The notes below the pieces were generated by a model. It saw only the letters and a list, made by a program, of their open reading frames with translations. It was not told where the DNA came from and searched no databases. Source: Streptomyces sp. NBC_01296 (GTDB taxonomy: Bacteria; Actinomycetota; Actinomycetes; Streptomycetales; Streptomycetaceae). Taken from it: a DNA stretch of 64,000 nt. Location: assembly GCF_035984415.1 (NCBI RefSeq), contig NZ_CP130720.1, positions 124,001 through 188,000 on the forward strand, written 5' to 3'. Positions 16,311 through 24,099 of the stretch are shown piece after piece (positions within the stretch are counted from its first letter, which is position 1; every line of letters starts with the position of its first letter). The translations under genes were made by a program, and so were the position numbers.

Positions 16311-18911
16311 TCATACGGGGACGGGCACGGGCTCGGCGTCCGGGACGTCCAGGTTCAGACGTCGCAGGAGTTTTTCCGGGTCATCCGTCAGATGCGTCCG
16401 CAGCTTCTCGTGCAGGAACACGTAGCCCCCGCCGAAACGGCGCAGCAGGACGCGTTGCTGGGCCTCGTCCAGGTAGTGCTGATAGCGGGCGGGCGTCGCG
16501 CCGGTCCAGATCAAGACGGCCCGGACGGTCCAATGCTGGATGACAGCCAGCCCGCCGTACCGCAGCGCCCGTGTCAGGCCGAGCAGTGAGCCGAGGTATC
16601 CGGCGGCAAGCCCGATCGCAACCGCAGGGGCTCGCGGGGCGACGAGCAGGCCGATTCCTGCGGTCACGCCGCCGATGAGCAGCGCGTTGACGGATCCGTG
16701 CAGGAAAGCGAACCGCACCGACCTGCGGATTCCCTCGTTGGGACGCGGCCGGTCCTCGCTCAGGGACGGCTCGAAGGCGCCGCTCAGCACGTAGATCAGC
16801 CAGATCGGAAACGCCGCCGCCGCGGCCAGCCAGGCCGACCGACCCATGAACAGCGGGAAGACCCGTCCGCAAAGGCCGGTGAGAACGGCGAACATCAGGA
16901 GGGCGATAGCCGGCCGGAAACTGTGCGGTCGACCCGTCCAGCGCAGTTGCTCGACTGGGCGCAGGACCGGCTGGAACCAGCCTTCGCCGATCGTCACCTG
17001 GATCCACAGCCAGGCTAGGATGGTTGCCAAAGTTGCTGGCGAGCTCAAGTCAACGAGCAGCAGCGGGGTCAGCGAGCTTATGATAGCCGGCAGGTTGCCG
17101 CGCACGGCCGCCCAGGCGCTCGCTTCGGGCCGGTGCCGGTTGAAGGCGTCGCCGATGACGACCTGGGCGGTGATCACGATGAGGCTCGAGAAGGCAGGGA
17201 TCGCCGCGTCGGCGAACCGGACCCCGGTCACGTTCAGCGCGTCCGCCGCGGCCACCCAGGGCAGGGTGAGCGCGGCTCCGAGCAGCGAATCGCTCGCCAG
17301 GGCGACGACGCGCGGGAACACGCCGTGCTTGGGGGCGAGCCAGCTCTGGTCAAGCCGGTCGAGGTGCAGCACATCCTCCTGCCGCCGCGCCAGCGCCTTG
17401 GCCAGCCAGGTCAGCAGGCGGAGCGACCGTGCCGGATCGGTGCGCGGCCGACGATCGTCCAGCAGCATCCGACGCACGTAGGCGTCGAAGATCAGCTTCT
17501 CCCGCTGGGCTGGCGTCCGGTCGGGCAGCCGCAGTGCGACGGCCGCGCGGCCCGCGTACGCGCCGTGGATCACTTGCAGCATGAGCGGCGAGCGGAGCAG
17601 CGACCACAGGCTTGGGTCGTCGTCGAGCGCCTTCTTGACGTCAGCCATAGCCTCGAGGTCGGCGGCCAGGTATCGCTCCGCCTGTTCCTGCTCGACCGGC
17701 CGGAGCCGCGCCCGCAGCGGCACGTCGACCTCCCGCGCCAGATCGACGAACTCCGCCCGGCATGACACGACGAGGCCGAGCGTGCGCCGCCGGAACGCCG
17801 AAAGTTCCTCCGCACAGCGTCTGCGGTGCGCCGTCGGCACCTGGTCGAGGGCGTCGAGCACCGGCAGTACCAGATCGGCGTCCAGCCACGATCGCACGAG
17901 TCGTCCGTCGACCCGGTCGTAGGTCTCCGCGATAGCCCGGACGAGCCATTCGGCCAGCGGCTCGCCCCGATAGGAGGCGAGACTGAGCAGGATCGGGATT
18001 GGGGTCTTCCGCTCCGGCTCGGCAAGGGCCGCCCCCGCGAGGTCACGGGACAGACGGGCGAGCTGCGTTGTCTTTCCCAGGCCGGCCTCGCCAAGGAGCA
18101 GCAGGCTCTCACCGGACCGCTCGAACAGGTCATGCAGCGTCGCGCCTTCGACCGGGGCGGCGAGGAACGGCTGTCCCTTCTTCGCCGAACGGGATTTTGC
18201 CAGCGGCGGGTCCCTCAGCACCTCGAAGGAAGGCGGCAGGAAGTAGGCCGTCTCGGCGTCTGCGACGATCTGCCCTGCGGTGTCGCGGACCAGCTTCAGC
18301 ATCCGCAGCCGCGTCGCGTCACCGCGATCACGCCCCCGCCGCCGGCGCAGCAGCATCGACGCCGCTAACAGCAGGCGCAGCCAGCGCCGCACCACGGCGC
18401 CTCGGGCATCGAGTGGGCGGACCTGCGCGACCAGTGCCGGCTCATCCTGGTCGACCCCGGGCAGCGGGGCGAGACCACGGGCGACCGCCGCCGCCAACCG
18501 CGCGTCGTCATCCCCAGAGCCGCCGCCGATCTCAGCGCTGGTGCCAGCACCGGTGTCAGTGTCGGTGCGGACACCGGTGCTGACGGTTCTATCAGCGGCT
18601 GCGTTGTCGGGCGGTTTAGTGCCGGGCGACACACCCAGCCACACGTCCAGGTCAGTGCGCTCAGGTGGCACCGGGCGGTTGATGTTCGCCGCGTACTGGT
18701 TCAAAGCGTTGACCAAGGCGATGAGCTGCCAGGTTTTGACGGTGCTGGTCCCCTTGAACTTCTCGTCAATGGTCGCCCGCGCCATCGGCGGCCCGCTGCG
18801 TTGGTTGATCAGTTTCTCGAGCTCCCGGAGCGACGGGCTGCCGCATTCGTCCCGCAGCGCTCGCAGCTCAGCGGCGAGATCTGTTCTCCGGGCTGCTTCC
18901 TGGTCGCTCAT
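16311..18911 (-). CDS. Membrane-anchored NACHT-family NTPase
   Basis: An 866-residue STAND NTPase. Residues 1-80 are a helical domain seen at the front of many Streptomyces regulators (SLRELEKLINQRSGPPMARA). A low-complexity Thr/Asp linker follows. The Walker A is LLLLGEAGLGKTTQLARLSR (about residue 272), and the Walker B region is LVLPVLDALDQV, where the NACHT consensus has DG.DE: here Gly is Ala and Glu is Gln. The C-terminal third holds about six hydrophobic helices (for example FRPAIALLMFAVLTGLCGRV) and ends GGGYVFLHEKLRTHL, a typical NACHT closing motif. Relatives act in signalling and phage defence. A small ORF is divergent upstream. Function here is inferred only. Confidence 0.85.
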   Translation of the reverse strand: MSDQEAARRTDLAAELRALRDECGSPSLRELEKLINQRSGPPMARATIDEKFKGTSTVKTWQLIALVNALNQYAANINRPVPPERTDLDVWLGVSPGTKPPDNAAADRTVSTGVRTDTDTGAGTSAEIGGGSGDDDARLAAAVARGLAPLPGVDQDEPALVAQVRPLDARGAVVRRWLRLLLAASMLLRRRRGRDRGDATRLRMLKLVRDTAGQIVADAETAYFLPPSFEVLRDPPLAKSRSAKKGQPFLAAPVEGATLHDLFERSGESLLLLGEAGLGKTTQLARLSRDLAGAALAEPERKTPIPILLSLASYRGEPLAEWLVRAIAETYDRVDGRLVRSWLDADLVLPVLDALDQVPTAHRRRCAEELSAFRRRTLGLVVSCRAEFVDLAREVDVPLRARLRPVEQEQAERYLAADLEAMADVKKALDDDPSLWSLLRSPLMLQVIHGAYAGRAAVALRLPDRTPAQREKLIFDAYVRRMLLDDRRPRTDPARSLRLLTWLAKALARRQEDVLHLDRLDQSWLAPKHGVFPRVVALASDSLLGAALTLPWVAAADALNVTGVRFADAAIPAFSSLIVITAQVVIGDAFNRHRPEASAWAAVRGNLPAIISSLTPLLLVDLSSPATLATILAWLWIQVTIGEGWFQPVLRPVEQLRWTGRPHSFRPAIALLMFAVLTGLCGRVFPLFMGRSAWLAAAAAFPIWLIYVLSGAFEPSLSEDRPRPNEGIRRSVRFAFLHGSVNALLIGGVTAGIGLLVAPRAPAVAIGLAAGYLGSLLGLTRALRYGGLAVIQHWTVRAVLIWTGATPARYQHYLDEAQQRVLLRRFGGGYVFLHEKLRTHLTDDPEKLLRRLNLDVPDAEPVPVPV

Positions 18912-19058
18912 CTGGTCAGCGGTCCCCCCTGTCTGGGGTCGGCCGTGTTCGGCCGGACCCGTCTGGGTGCGTCTGCAACGGTCAAATCATGGCCCATCGT
19001 CGAGGTCTGATGGACCCAGACGCCCGGATTCACCGGGTGGCGCCTCTCGGAGGAACCC

Positions 19059-19232
19059 GTGTCCGATTTGATCATCGCTGGCACCAGCGCCGCATCCGGC
19101 GTCAGCCTGGCCTACGCCGCTAGCCTCCTAGTCGCGGCGCTGACCGCGGTCCTTGCCCCTTCGGCCGATCGGCGTGCCGACGCCCGGCGGACCTTGTCGC
19201 TGCTGCTTTCACTGCTGTCCCCGCGTAGGTAG
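19059..19232 (+). CDS. 57-aa membrane peptide divergent from the NACHT gene
   Basis: GTG 19059 has a GGAGGA site five bases upstream. The peptide starts VSDLIIAGTSAASG, has a hydrophobic helix VSLAYAASLLVAALTAVLAP, then a basic segment DRRADARRTLSLLLSLLSPR and a stop at 19230-19232. It is 147 bases from the divergent NACHT start, so the two likely share a promoter region. Short one-helix peptides with basic tails are common as Streptomyces membrane peptides; whether it works with the NTPase is inference. Codon use fits a real gene. Confidence 0.65.
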   Translation: MSDLIIAGTSAASGVSLAYAASLLVAALTAVLAPSADRRADARRTLSLLLSLLSPRR

Positions 19233-19388
19233 CCGCCGGAGCCGGCGGGGCGGCACCAGCGGCCGCCCCGTCATCGGCAAATAGGCTCGATGCGCATACC
19301 GATCGGGCTGGCCCGGATCCGGGTGGACGCGCTGGCCGAAGCTCTGCCCGAGCATTGCTGACAGACCCGACCGGTCGGGGCAGGCGCG

Positions 19389-19805
19389 AAGAGGCCCCGC
19401 TGGTATCAGCGGGCCTACTTGCACTTGGACGAACCCGTGCCGCCGACTGTCGGGCAGCGCTATCTGCTGATCCGCCGGAACCTGACGACCGACGAGACCG
19501 CGTTTTACCGCTGCTGGGCACCGACGCCGGTCGGGTTGAACGCGCTGATCCGCACCGCTGGCGTTCGTTGGAAGGTCGAGGAGGCGTTTCAAACCGGCAA
19601 AGGGCTGGCCTGCCTAGACGAGCACCAGGTCCGCCGCTACGTCTCTTGGTGCCGCTGGATCGTGCTGGCCATGCTTGCCCACGCCTTTCTCACCGCCCTG
19701 GCAGCCGAACAGCCCGAACCACCCGAGGGACTCGGCCTGATTCCCGCTAACCCGCAACGAGATCGCCCCCCTCCTGGCCGTCACGCAGCACCGGGGATCG
19801 CGTAG
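19389..19805 (+). pseudogene. IS701-family transposase C-terminal fragment
   Basis: The frame reads RWYQRAYLHLDEPVPPTVGQ, YLLIRRNLTTDETAFYRCW, then VRWKVEEAFQTGKGLACLDE-HQVRRYVSW and LAMLAHAFLTALAAEQ. It parallels the full transposase at 20454-21764 (RWRVEEFFQSGKGLAALDEH) but is a different copy. Only the last third is present. The N-terminal two thirds and both ends are gone. It stops at 19805, 35 bases before the left end of the intact IS701-type element. Confidence 0.85.
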
Positions 19806-19958
19806 ATGATCGAAGCTCCACCGCACCACTCCTTGCCCCCTAGTACTCCAGCCGTAGTTCGTGATCTCGATCGTGAGAGGCGCCGAGGAGACAGCTGGCA
19901 GCGTCGATCATCTGGACGAGACCGACCACGCCGTCGCGGGCGTCCGTTCCTTCTCCGC

Positions 19959-20363
19959 CTACCCGAGTCCACCGAGACGGAGGGCGTTCCTTATCTCGCT
20001 GAGCTTCGCGGTCGCCGCCGGGGTCCACTCCTTCGCCTGCTCACCGAGACGGAGGGCGTTCTCAATCTCGCTGAGTTTCGCGGAGGACAGAACGCCCGCT
20101 CGCTCGATCAGGTCGTCCCGGGACACGGTGGTCAGCCACGTGCAAGGGGTAAAGCCCGGACGCGGCAACGCGAACCGCAGCACGCCTTCAAAGGGCAGTC
20201 CTTCCACGGCGCCTACTACCACTTCGACGCCCAGACCGGTGATGTCGACACCCGCCCGAGCGACGACCTGCATCACCCGGATCCCGGACGCGCCGTCTCC
20301 CGACAGCAGCACGACCGGCCGCCGCTCGTCGAACTCCACCCACCAGACTTCACCACGTTGCAC
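19959..20363 (-). CDS. MazF/PemK-family endoribonuclease toxin
   Basis: From GTG 20363 (AGGAGG just upstream) the protein reads VQRGEVWWVEFDERRPVVLL, then MQVVARAGVDITGLGVEVVV, ALPRPGFTPCTWLTTVSRDD-LIERAGVLS, and ends in two near-identical helices, AKLSEIENALRLG and AKLSEIRNALRLG. RGEVWWV and the P-V-V-L-L-S strand are the MazF fold. The family cleaves RNA and is normally paired with an upstream antitoxin; none is visible, and the transposase starts 90 bases away on the other strand. At 134 residues it is longer than a typical MazF because of the helix duplication. Probably active or recently so, since the frame is open. Confidence 0.8.
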   Translation of the reverse strand: MQRGEVWWVEFDERRPVVLLSGDGASGIRVMQVVARAGVDITGLGVEVVVGAVEGLPFEGVLRFALPRPGFTPCTWLTTVSRDDLIERAGVLSSAKLSEIENALRLGEQAKEWTPAATAKLSEIRNALRLGGLG

Positions 20364-20427
20364 ATGTCCTCCTGACACAGGAACGGCGGGCGGACGCTGC
20401 GCGACCCCGACGCGCTGTGGAGACGGG

Positions 20428-20483
20428 TGCGGCCACCCGTTGATCATCGGTGTGTGAAGACAAACGATCACGCGGTGGCCGCA
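20428..20483. promoter_or_regulatory. Inverted repeat around the transposase start codon
   Basis: TGCGGCCACC (20428-20437) pairs exactly with GGTGGCCGCA (20474-20483). The GTG start at 20454 lies in the loop, so the hairpin could limit translation or serve as an operator between transposase and mazF. Confidence 0.4.
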
Positions 20484-21764
20484 GGTCACAGCGTAGACCC
20501 TGCCCGCTGGCAGGAGGCGTTCGAGGGCCTGATGAGCCGGATAGCGGGACGGTTCACACGGGTCGAACCCCGGTTCCGAGTCAGGAAGTTGGTGCTCGGA
20601 CTGCTGTCGGACCTGCCGCGCAAGAACGGCTGGACCATCGCCGAATGGGCCGGGGAGAGGACCCCGGACGGCATGCAGCACCTGCTCGGCCGGGCCAAGT
20701 GGGACGCCGACCGGATCCGCGACGATGTGTGTGACTACGTGGTGGACCACCTGCACGACGACCAGGCGGTACTGGTGGTCGACGAGACCGGGGACGTGAA
20801 GAAAGGCACCGACACGGTCGGCGTCCAGCGCCAGTACACCCGTACCGCGGGCAGGATCGAAAATGCCCAGGTCGCCGTCTACCTGGTCTACGCCGGCCGG
20901 CGCGGGCACGCGGCAGTGGACCGGGAACTGTACGTCCCGCGTTCATGGACCTCGGACCCTGACCGCTGCCGGGATGCCGGACTCGGCCAGGACGCCGCCT
21001 TCGCCACCAAGCCGGAACTGGCCACTCGTATGGTTGCCCGATTCCTGGACGCCGGCCACCAGGCCGCATGGGTCGCCGGCGACGAGGTCTACGGCGGCAA
21101 CCCCAGGCTGCGAACCGCATTGGAGGGACGCGGCACCGGCTACGTCCTCGCGGTGGCCTGCTCGCACGAAGTCACTACCGGGGCGGGGAGGTTCCGTGCG
21201 GACACCCTGACCAAGAAGGTGCCCAAGCGGGCCTGGCAGAAGCTCTCCGCAGGGGCCGGGGCCAAGGGCCACCGTTTCTACGACTGGGCAGTCATCGACC
21301 TCGCCGACCCCCGACCCGGGAGTCGTCAGCTGCTGGTCCGCCGTAACCGCAGCACCGGCGAACTCGCCTACTACCGCTGCTACTCGCCCGCATCCGTGCC
21401 GCTGACCGTGCTGGTCAGAGTCGCTGGATCAAGATGGCGGGTGGAGGAGTTCTTCCAGTCGGGCAAGGGCCTGGCCGCACTCGACGAGCACCAGGTCCGC
21501 CGCTATACCTCCTGGTCCCGCTGGGTCACCCTCGCCATGCTCGCGCACGCCTTCCTCGCCGTCGTACGCGCAGACGAGCACACCCGCCCCGCACCCGATG
21601 CCCTCATTCCGCTCACCTGCAACGAGATCCAGCGCCTGTTCATCACACTCGTTGTCCGACCCGTCCACGATGCCGCCCACCGGCTCGGTTGGTCCGACTG
21701 GCGGCGCCGCCACCAGGCCCGATCCCAGGCCAGCCACTACCGTCGACAAGCCACCCAGGCATGA
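20454..21764 (+). CDS. IS701-family transposase
   Basis: A 436-residue DDE transposase. Landmarks: PRKNGWTIAEWAGERTPDGM-QHLLGRAKWD, VLVVDETGDVKKGTDTVGVQ-RQYTRTAGR (first Asp), WVAGDEVYGG (second Asp), and WRVEEFFQSGKGLAALDEHQ-VRRYTSW (Glu region). These are the complete IS701 blocks. GTG 20454 is the best start; 27 bases upstream are also open. The coding region ends four bases before the right inverted repeat (from about 21769). It is intact and could mobilise the element with its mazF gene. Confidence 0.9.
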   Translation: MKTNDHAVAAGHSVDPARWQEAFEGLMSRIAGRFTRVEPRFRVRKLVLGLLSDLPRKNGWTIAEWAGERTPDGMQHLLGRAKWDADRIRDDVCDYVVDHLHDDQAVLVVDETGDVKKGTDTVGVQRQYTRTAGRIENAQVAVYLVYAGRRGHAAVDRELYVPRSWTSDPDRCRDAGLGQDAAFATKPELATRMVARFLDAGHQAAWVAGDEVYGGNPRLRTALEGRGTGYVLAVACSHEVTTGAGRFRADTLTKKVPKRAWQKLSAGAGAKGHRFYDWAVIDLADPRPGSRQLLVRRNRSTGELAYYRCYSPASVPLTVLVRVAGSRWRVEEFFQSGKGLAALDEHQVRRYTSWSRWVTLAMLAHAFLAVVRADEHTRPAPDALIPLTCNEIQRLFITLVVRPVHDAAHRLGWSDWRRRHQARSQASHYRRQATQA

Positions 21765-21792
21765 AGATCACGATCTACGGCTGGAGTACTAG

Positions 21793-22170
21793 TCGAAAGG
21801 TATCTGCCGTCCGATGGCACAGCTTCGATCTCGAAATCCCTAACCCCGCTCTGTTGCGGGAGCCCACGGCGCCCAAGACCATTTCCAGCAAGCCAACATG
21901 ACGCCACAGCCCGAACGGGATGCCACGCGCCTTCCACCTCAGGATGGAATGGTCCGGTTGGGCGCAGTGATCACTCAGTGAGCCACAGACCCTCGAGAGC
22001 ACCGCCGCGGGAGTTGTTCTCCGTGTGCGAATCCGGTGGCTTTTCGCTGGACTTTTCAAACGTTCCCCCTATGGTCGTCGTCCCACCATTCCTTCGCTCA
22101 GGGGAGCGTGACCAACCTGCTTCTTGCACCGACTCGCCCGATCGGCGTTCTGCGCCATCGCAAGGACCCC
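21793..22170. other. Intergenic stretch before excisionase remnant
   Basis: Open frames on both strands are short and have no family-like sequence. I see no gene here. The promoter of the excisionase/integrase pair would lie at the right end. Confidence 0.4.
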
Positions 22171-22421
22171 ATGTCATCCCAGGAATCCGCGAAGAGCGGA
22201 CGAAACGTTTCCCCCGATCTGGTCACCGGCAAATGGCTAACGACCGATGAACTCGCGGGCATCTTGAACGTCGATCCCTCCACGCTCCGTCGCTGGCGCA
22301 CTGCCGCCCCCTGCAAGGGCCGCCGTTCGTCCATGTGTCCGATCGCGTCACCCTGTACAGCGCGATCGATGTCGAACACTGGCTGCGCAGTCGCCGTGTC
22401 GATCCCGCGCAGGCGGCCTGA
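22171..22421 (+). pseudogene. Excisionase (helix-turn-helix) remnant, frameshifted
   Basis: ATG 22171 opens MSSQESAKSGRNVSPD, then KWLTTDELAGILNVDPSTLR-RWRTA, a winged-helix excisionase domain. After about 22310 the frame must change to read GPPFVHVSDRVTLYSAIDVE-HWLRSRRVDPAQAA and stop at 22421. One base has been lost or gained in the GCAAGGG area. In actinobacterial integrative elements this gene controls excision and sits directly before the integrase; here the integrase ATG follows two bases after the stop. Confidence 0.7.
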
Positions 22422-22422
22422 C

Positions 22423-23653
22423 ATGGCGATAGCGACACCTCCTTCCGCCATCGAAGCCGTGCCGGTTGGCGTCCGCCTCACCGCTAATGTCGAATACCGG
22501 CCCAACCGGCCTTCGCCCTATCGGGCTCGAGTGCGCTGGTGGGACCCCGAGACGAAGTCCCGCAAGTCCCTCTCCGAGGCCAAAGAGACCGAGGACGAAG
22601 CCCAGGAGTGGATCTCGGCCCTGGTCGAGGCGGCCCAGGCAGGCATCAACCCATCGCTGGCGACCATGCTTGTTGGCCGACTACGGCACCGCGAACATGG
22701 ACCTCGCGCTCCGCGGGTTGGAGCTCAAGACGCTCGACCCATATCTGGCCGGTTGGCGTCTGCGCGTCGTGCCCTCCCTCGGCCATCTCCCGGTACGGAT
22801 GATCACCAACGGCGCTGTGGACCGCACGGTCTACCGGTGGATCGCCGACGAGCAGAGCCGTTCCACCGTCAAGAACACCATCGCCGTCCTCGTTCGCGTG
22901 ATGGAGCAGGCTGTCCGAGACGGGCTCATCAAGGTCAACCCTGCCCGGGTCAGCGGCTGGCAACGCCAGTACCAGTTGGTCGAGGATGAACTCAACGACC
23001 CGCGTGCGCTCGCCCTGCCCGACTGGGACACTCTCCAGGCCCTCGCCAAAGCCCTGGTGGCCCGCTCGTATGGCGAATACAGGGGTTGGGGCGACGTGGT
23101 CACGTTCGCGGCCTCCACCGCAGCCCGCATCGGCGAGGTCTCCGGAGTCCGCGTCAAGGACACCGACAACTGGATCTGGACCGTCCGCCGACAGACCACC
23201 CCCGCCCCGGGCGGGCTGGTGGACAAGGGCACCAAGGGAAAGCGAGCCCGCAAGGTACCCCTCATCGAGGAGGTACGCCCGATGGTTGCCCAGCGACTGC
23301 TGGCCGTCGGCAACGATCCCGATGCCCGGATCTTCTTCGGACCGCGCGGGGGACGCATCTCCACCGCGGTCCTGCGCGACGCCACCCACTGGGACGACGT
23401 CGTCACGGAGCTCGGCTTCGAACACCTACGACGGCACGACCTGCGCCACACAGGACTGACCTGGTTCGCCGTCGCCGGCGTCCCGCTTCACGTCCTGCGC
23501 AAGATCGCCGGACACGGCTCGCTGACCACCACCCAGCGCTACCTGCACCCCGACGCCGGCCAGATCACGGCAGCTGGCGCCGCGCTGTCTGCGCACCTCG
23601 TGGTGCTCCGTGCACCTCGTTCGCTGCCAGTCACGGCCGTTGCCGCCGTCTGA
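22423..23653 (+). pseudogene. Tyrosine integrase of an integrative element, frameshifted
   Basis: From ATG 22423 the frame encodes the N-terminal arm domain (PSPYRARVRWWDPETKSRKS) up to SLATM; one extra base at about 22670 then moves reading to LADYGTANMDLALRGLELKT. The catalytic domain follows intact: TAARIGEVSGVRVKD (Arg I), LRRHDLRHTGLTWFAVAGVP (His-x-x-Arg), HVLRKIAGHGSLTTTQRYLH (His and Tyr). All active residues are present, but the gene is split, so the element is probably locked. It is followed by a terminator and by the tRNA-Pro att copy at 23752. Confidence 0.85.
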
Positions 23654-23670
23654 CCCGCTCTGACCACCCT

Positions 23671-23688
23671 GGTCCCCAACTGGTCCCC
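23671..23688. repeat. GGTCCCC pair repeat, copy 1
   Basis: GGTCCCCAACTGGTCCCC, with two GGTCCCC units at an 11-base period, lies 64 bases before the first tRNA-end repeat. The same 18 bases recur at 23892 and 28768. Such sites could be integrase arm-binding sites. Confidence 0.65.
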
Positions 23689-23700
23689 AAAAACGATCAA

Positions 23701-23732
23701 GGGGCCGTTTTGGATTGCTCCAAAACGGCCCC
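23701..23732. terminator. Terminator hairpin after integrase
   Basis: A perfect 14-bp stem: GGGGCCGTTTTGGA (23701-23714), loop TTGC, TCCAAAACGGCCCC (23719-23732). It ends the integrase transcript just before the att sequence. Confidence 0.85.
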
Positions 23733-23751
23733 TGATCTGCGACTCTTTCGA

Positions 23752-23794
23752 GTCGGGACGACAGGATTTGAACCTGCGACCCCTTGACCCCCAG
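23752..23794 (-). repeat. att site: tRNA-Pro 3' end copy 1
   Basis: Forty-three bases that read, on the minus strand, the anticodon loop with GGG, the T-arm GCAGGTTCAAATCCTG and the 3' acceptor strand of a tRNA-Pro(GGG). The 5' half of the tRNA is absent, so this is an att copy, not a functional tRNA. The identical 43 bases occur at 28703-28745. Confidence 0.85.
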
Positions 23795-23891
23795 GAGTGA
23801 GGTCCGGGGTTATTTTCTGGATATAACAGACTTGATTGGGGCGCAAGTTGTGCACAAGAGGCTCGTTCGTGTGTCATCGCGCACACCGTGT

Positions 23892-23909
23892 GGTCCCCAA
23901 CTGGTCCCC
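23892..23909. repeat. GGTCCCC pair repeat, copy 2
   Basis: Exact copy of the 18-base repeat at 23671, 98 bases after the first att copy and upstream of the secreted-protein gene. Confidence 0.65.
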
Positions 23910-24099
23910 AGGGGCGCCTCGGAGGACAGGCATTTGCGATGTCGGCTCCCCCTCTCTCGCGCCACTTCGGCCGCCCATGCTCCGATCGGGTGAAAGGTGA
24001 GTGGACATCCGGCGCGCCCCGGGCGCCGCCGCATCTGAAGAAACGATGGGAGCTTGGTAGGACGGGGGCGTTCCACCGCGACCGAAAGGTGCTCGCCTC

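Larger units (their letters stand above)
19840..21792 (+). mobile_element. IS701-type element carrying a mazF-like gene
   Basis: The left end CTAGTACTCCAGCCGTAG (19840) and the right end (inverted, ending 21792) match at 27 of 28 bases. CTAG at 19840-19843 and 21789-21792 would be the 4-bp target duplication usual for IS701 elements (YTAR). Inside are a minus-strand MazF/PemK-type gene and a plus-strand transposase. The left repeat points inward, so it is not the right end of the neighbouring fragment. The toxin gene is therefore inside the element. Confidence 0.75.

Noticed and set aside
18912..19058. Antitoxin or second NACHT partner between the divergent genes
   Set aside because: No open frame longer than a few codons with a start signal in the 147-bp gap.
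23752..23794. A tRNA gene
   Set aside because: Only the anticodon loop and 3' half are present; no 5' half on either side, so it is an att copy.
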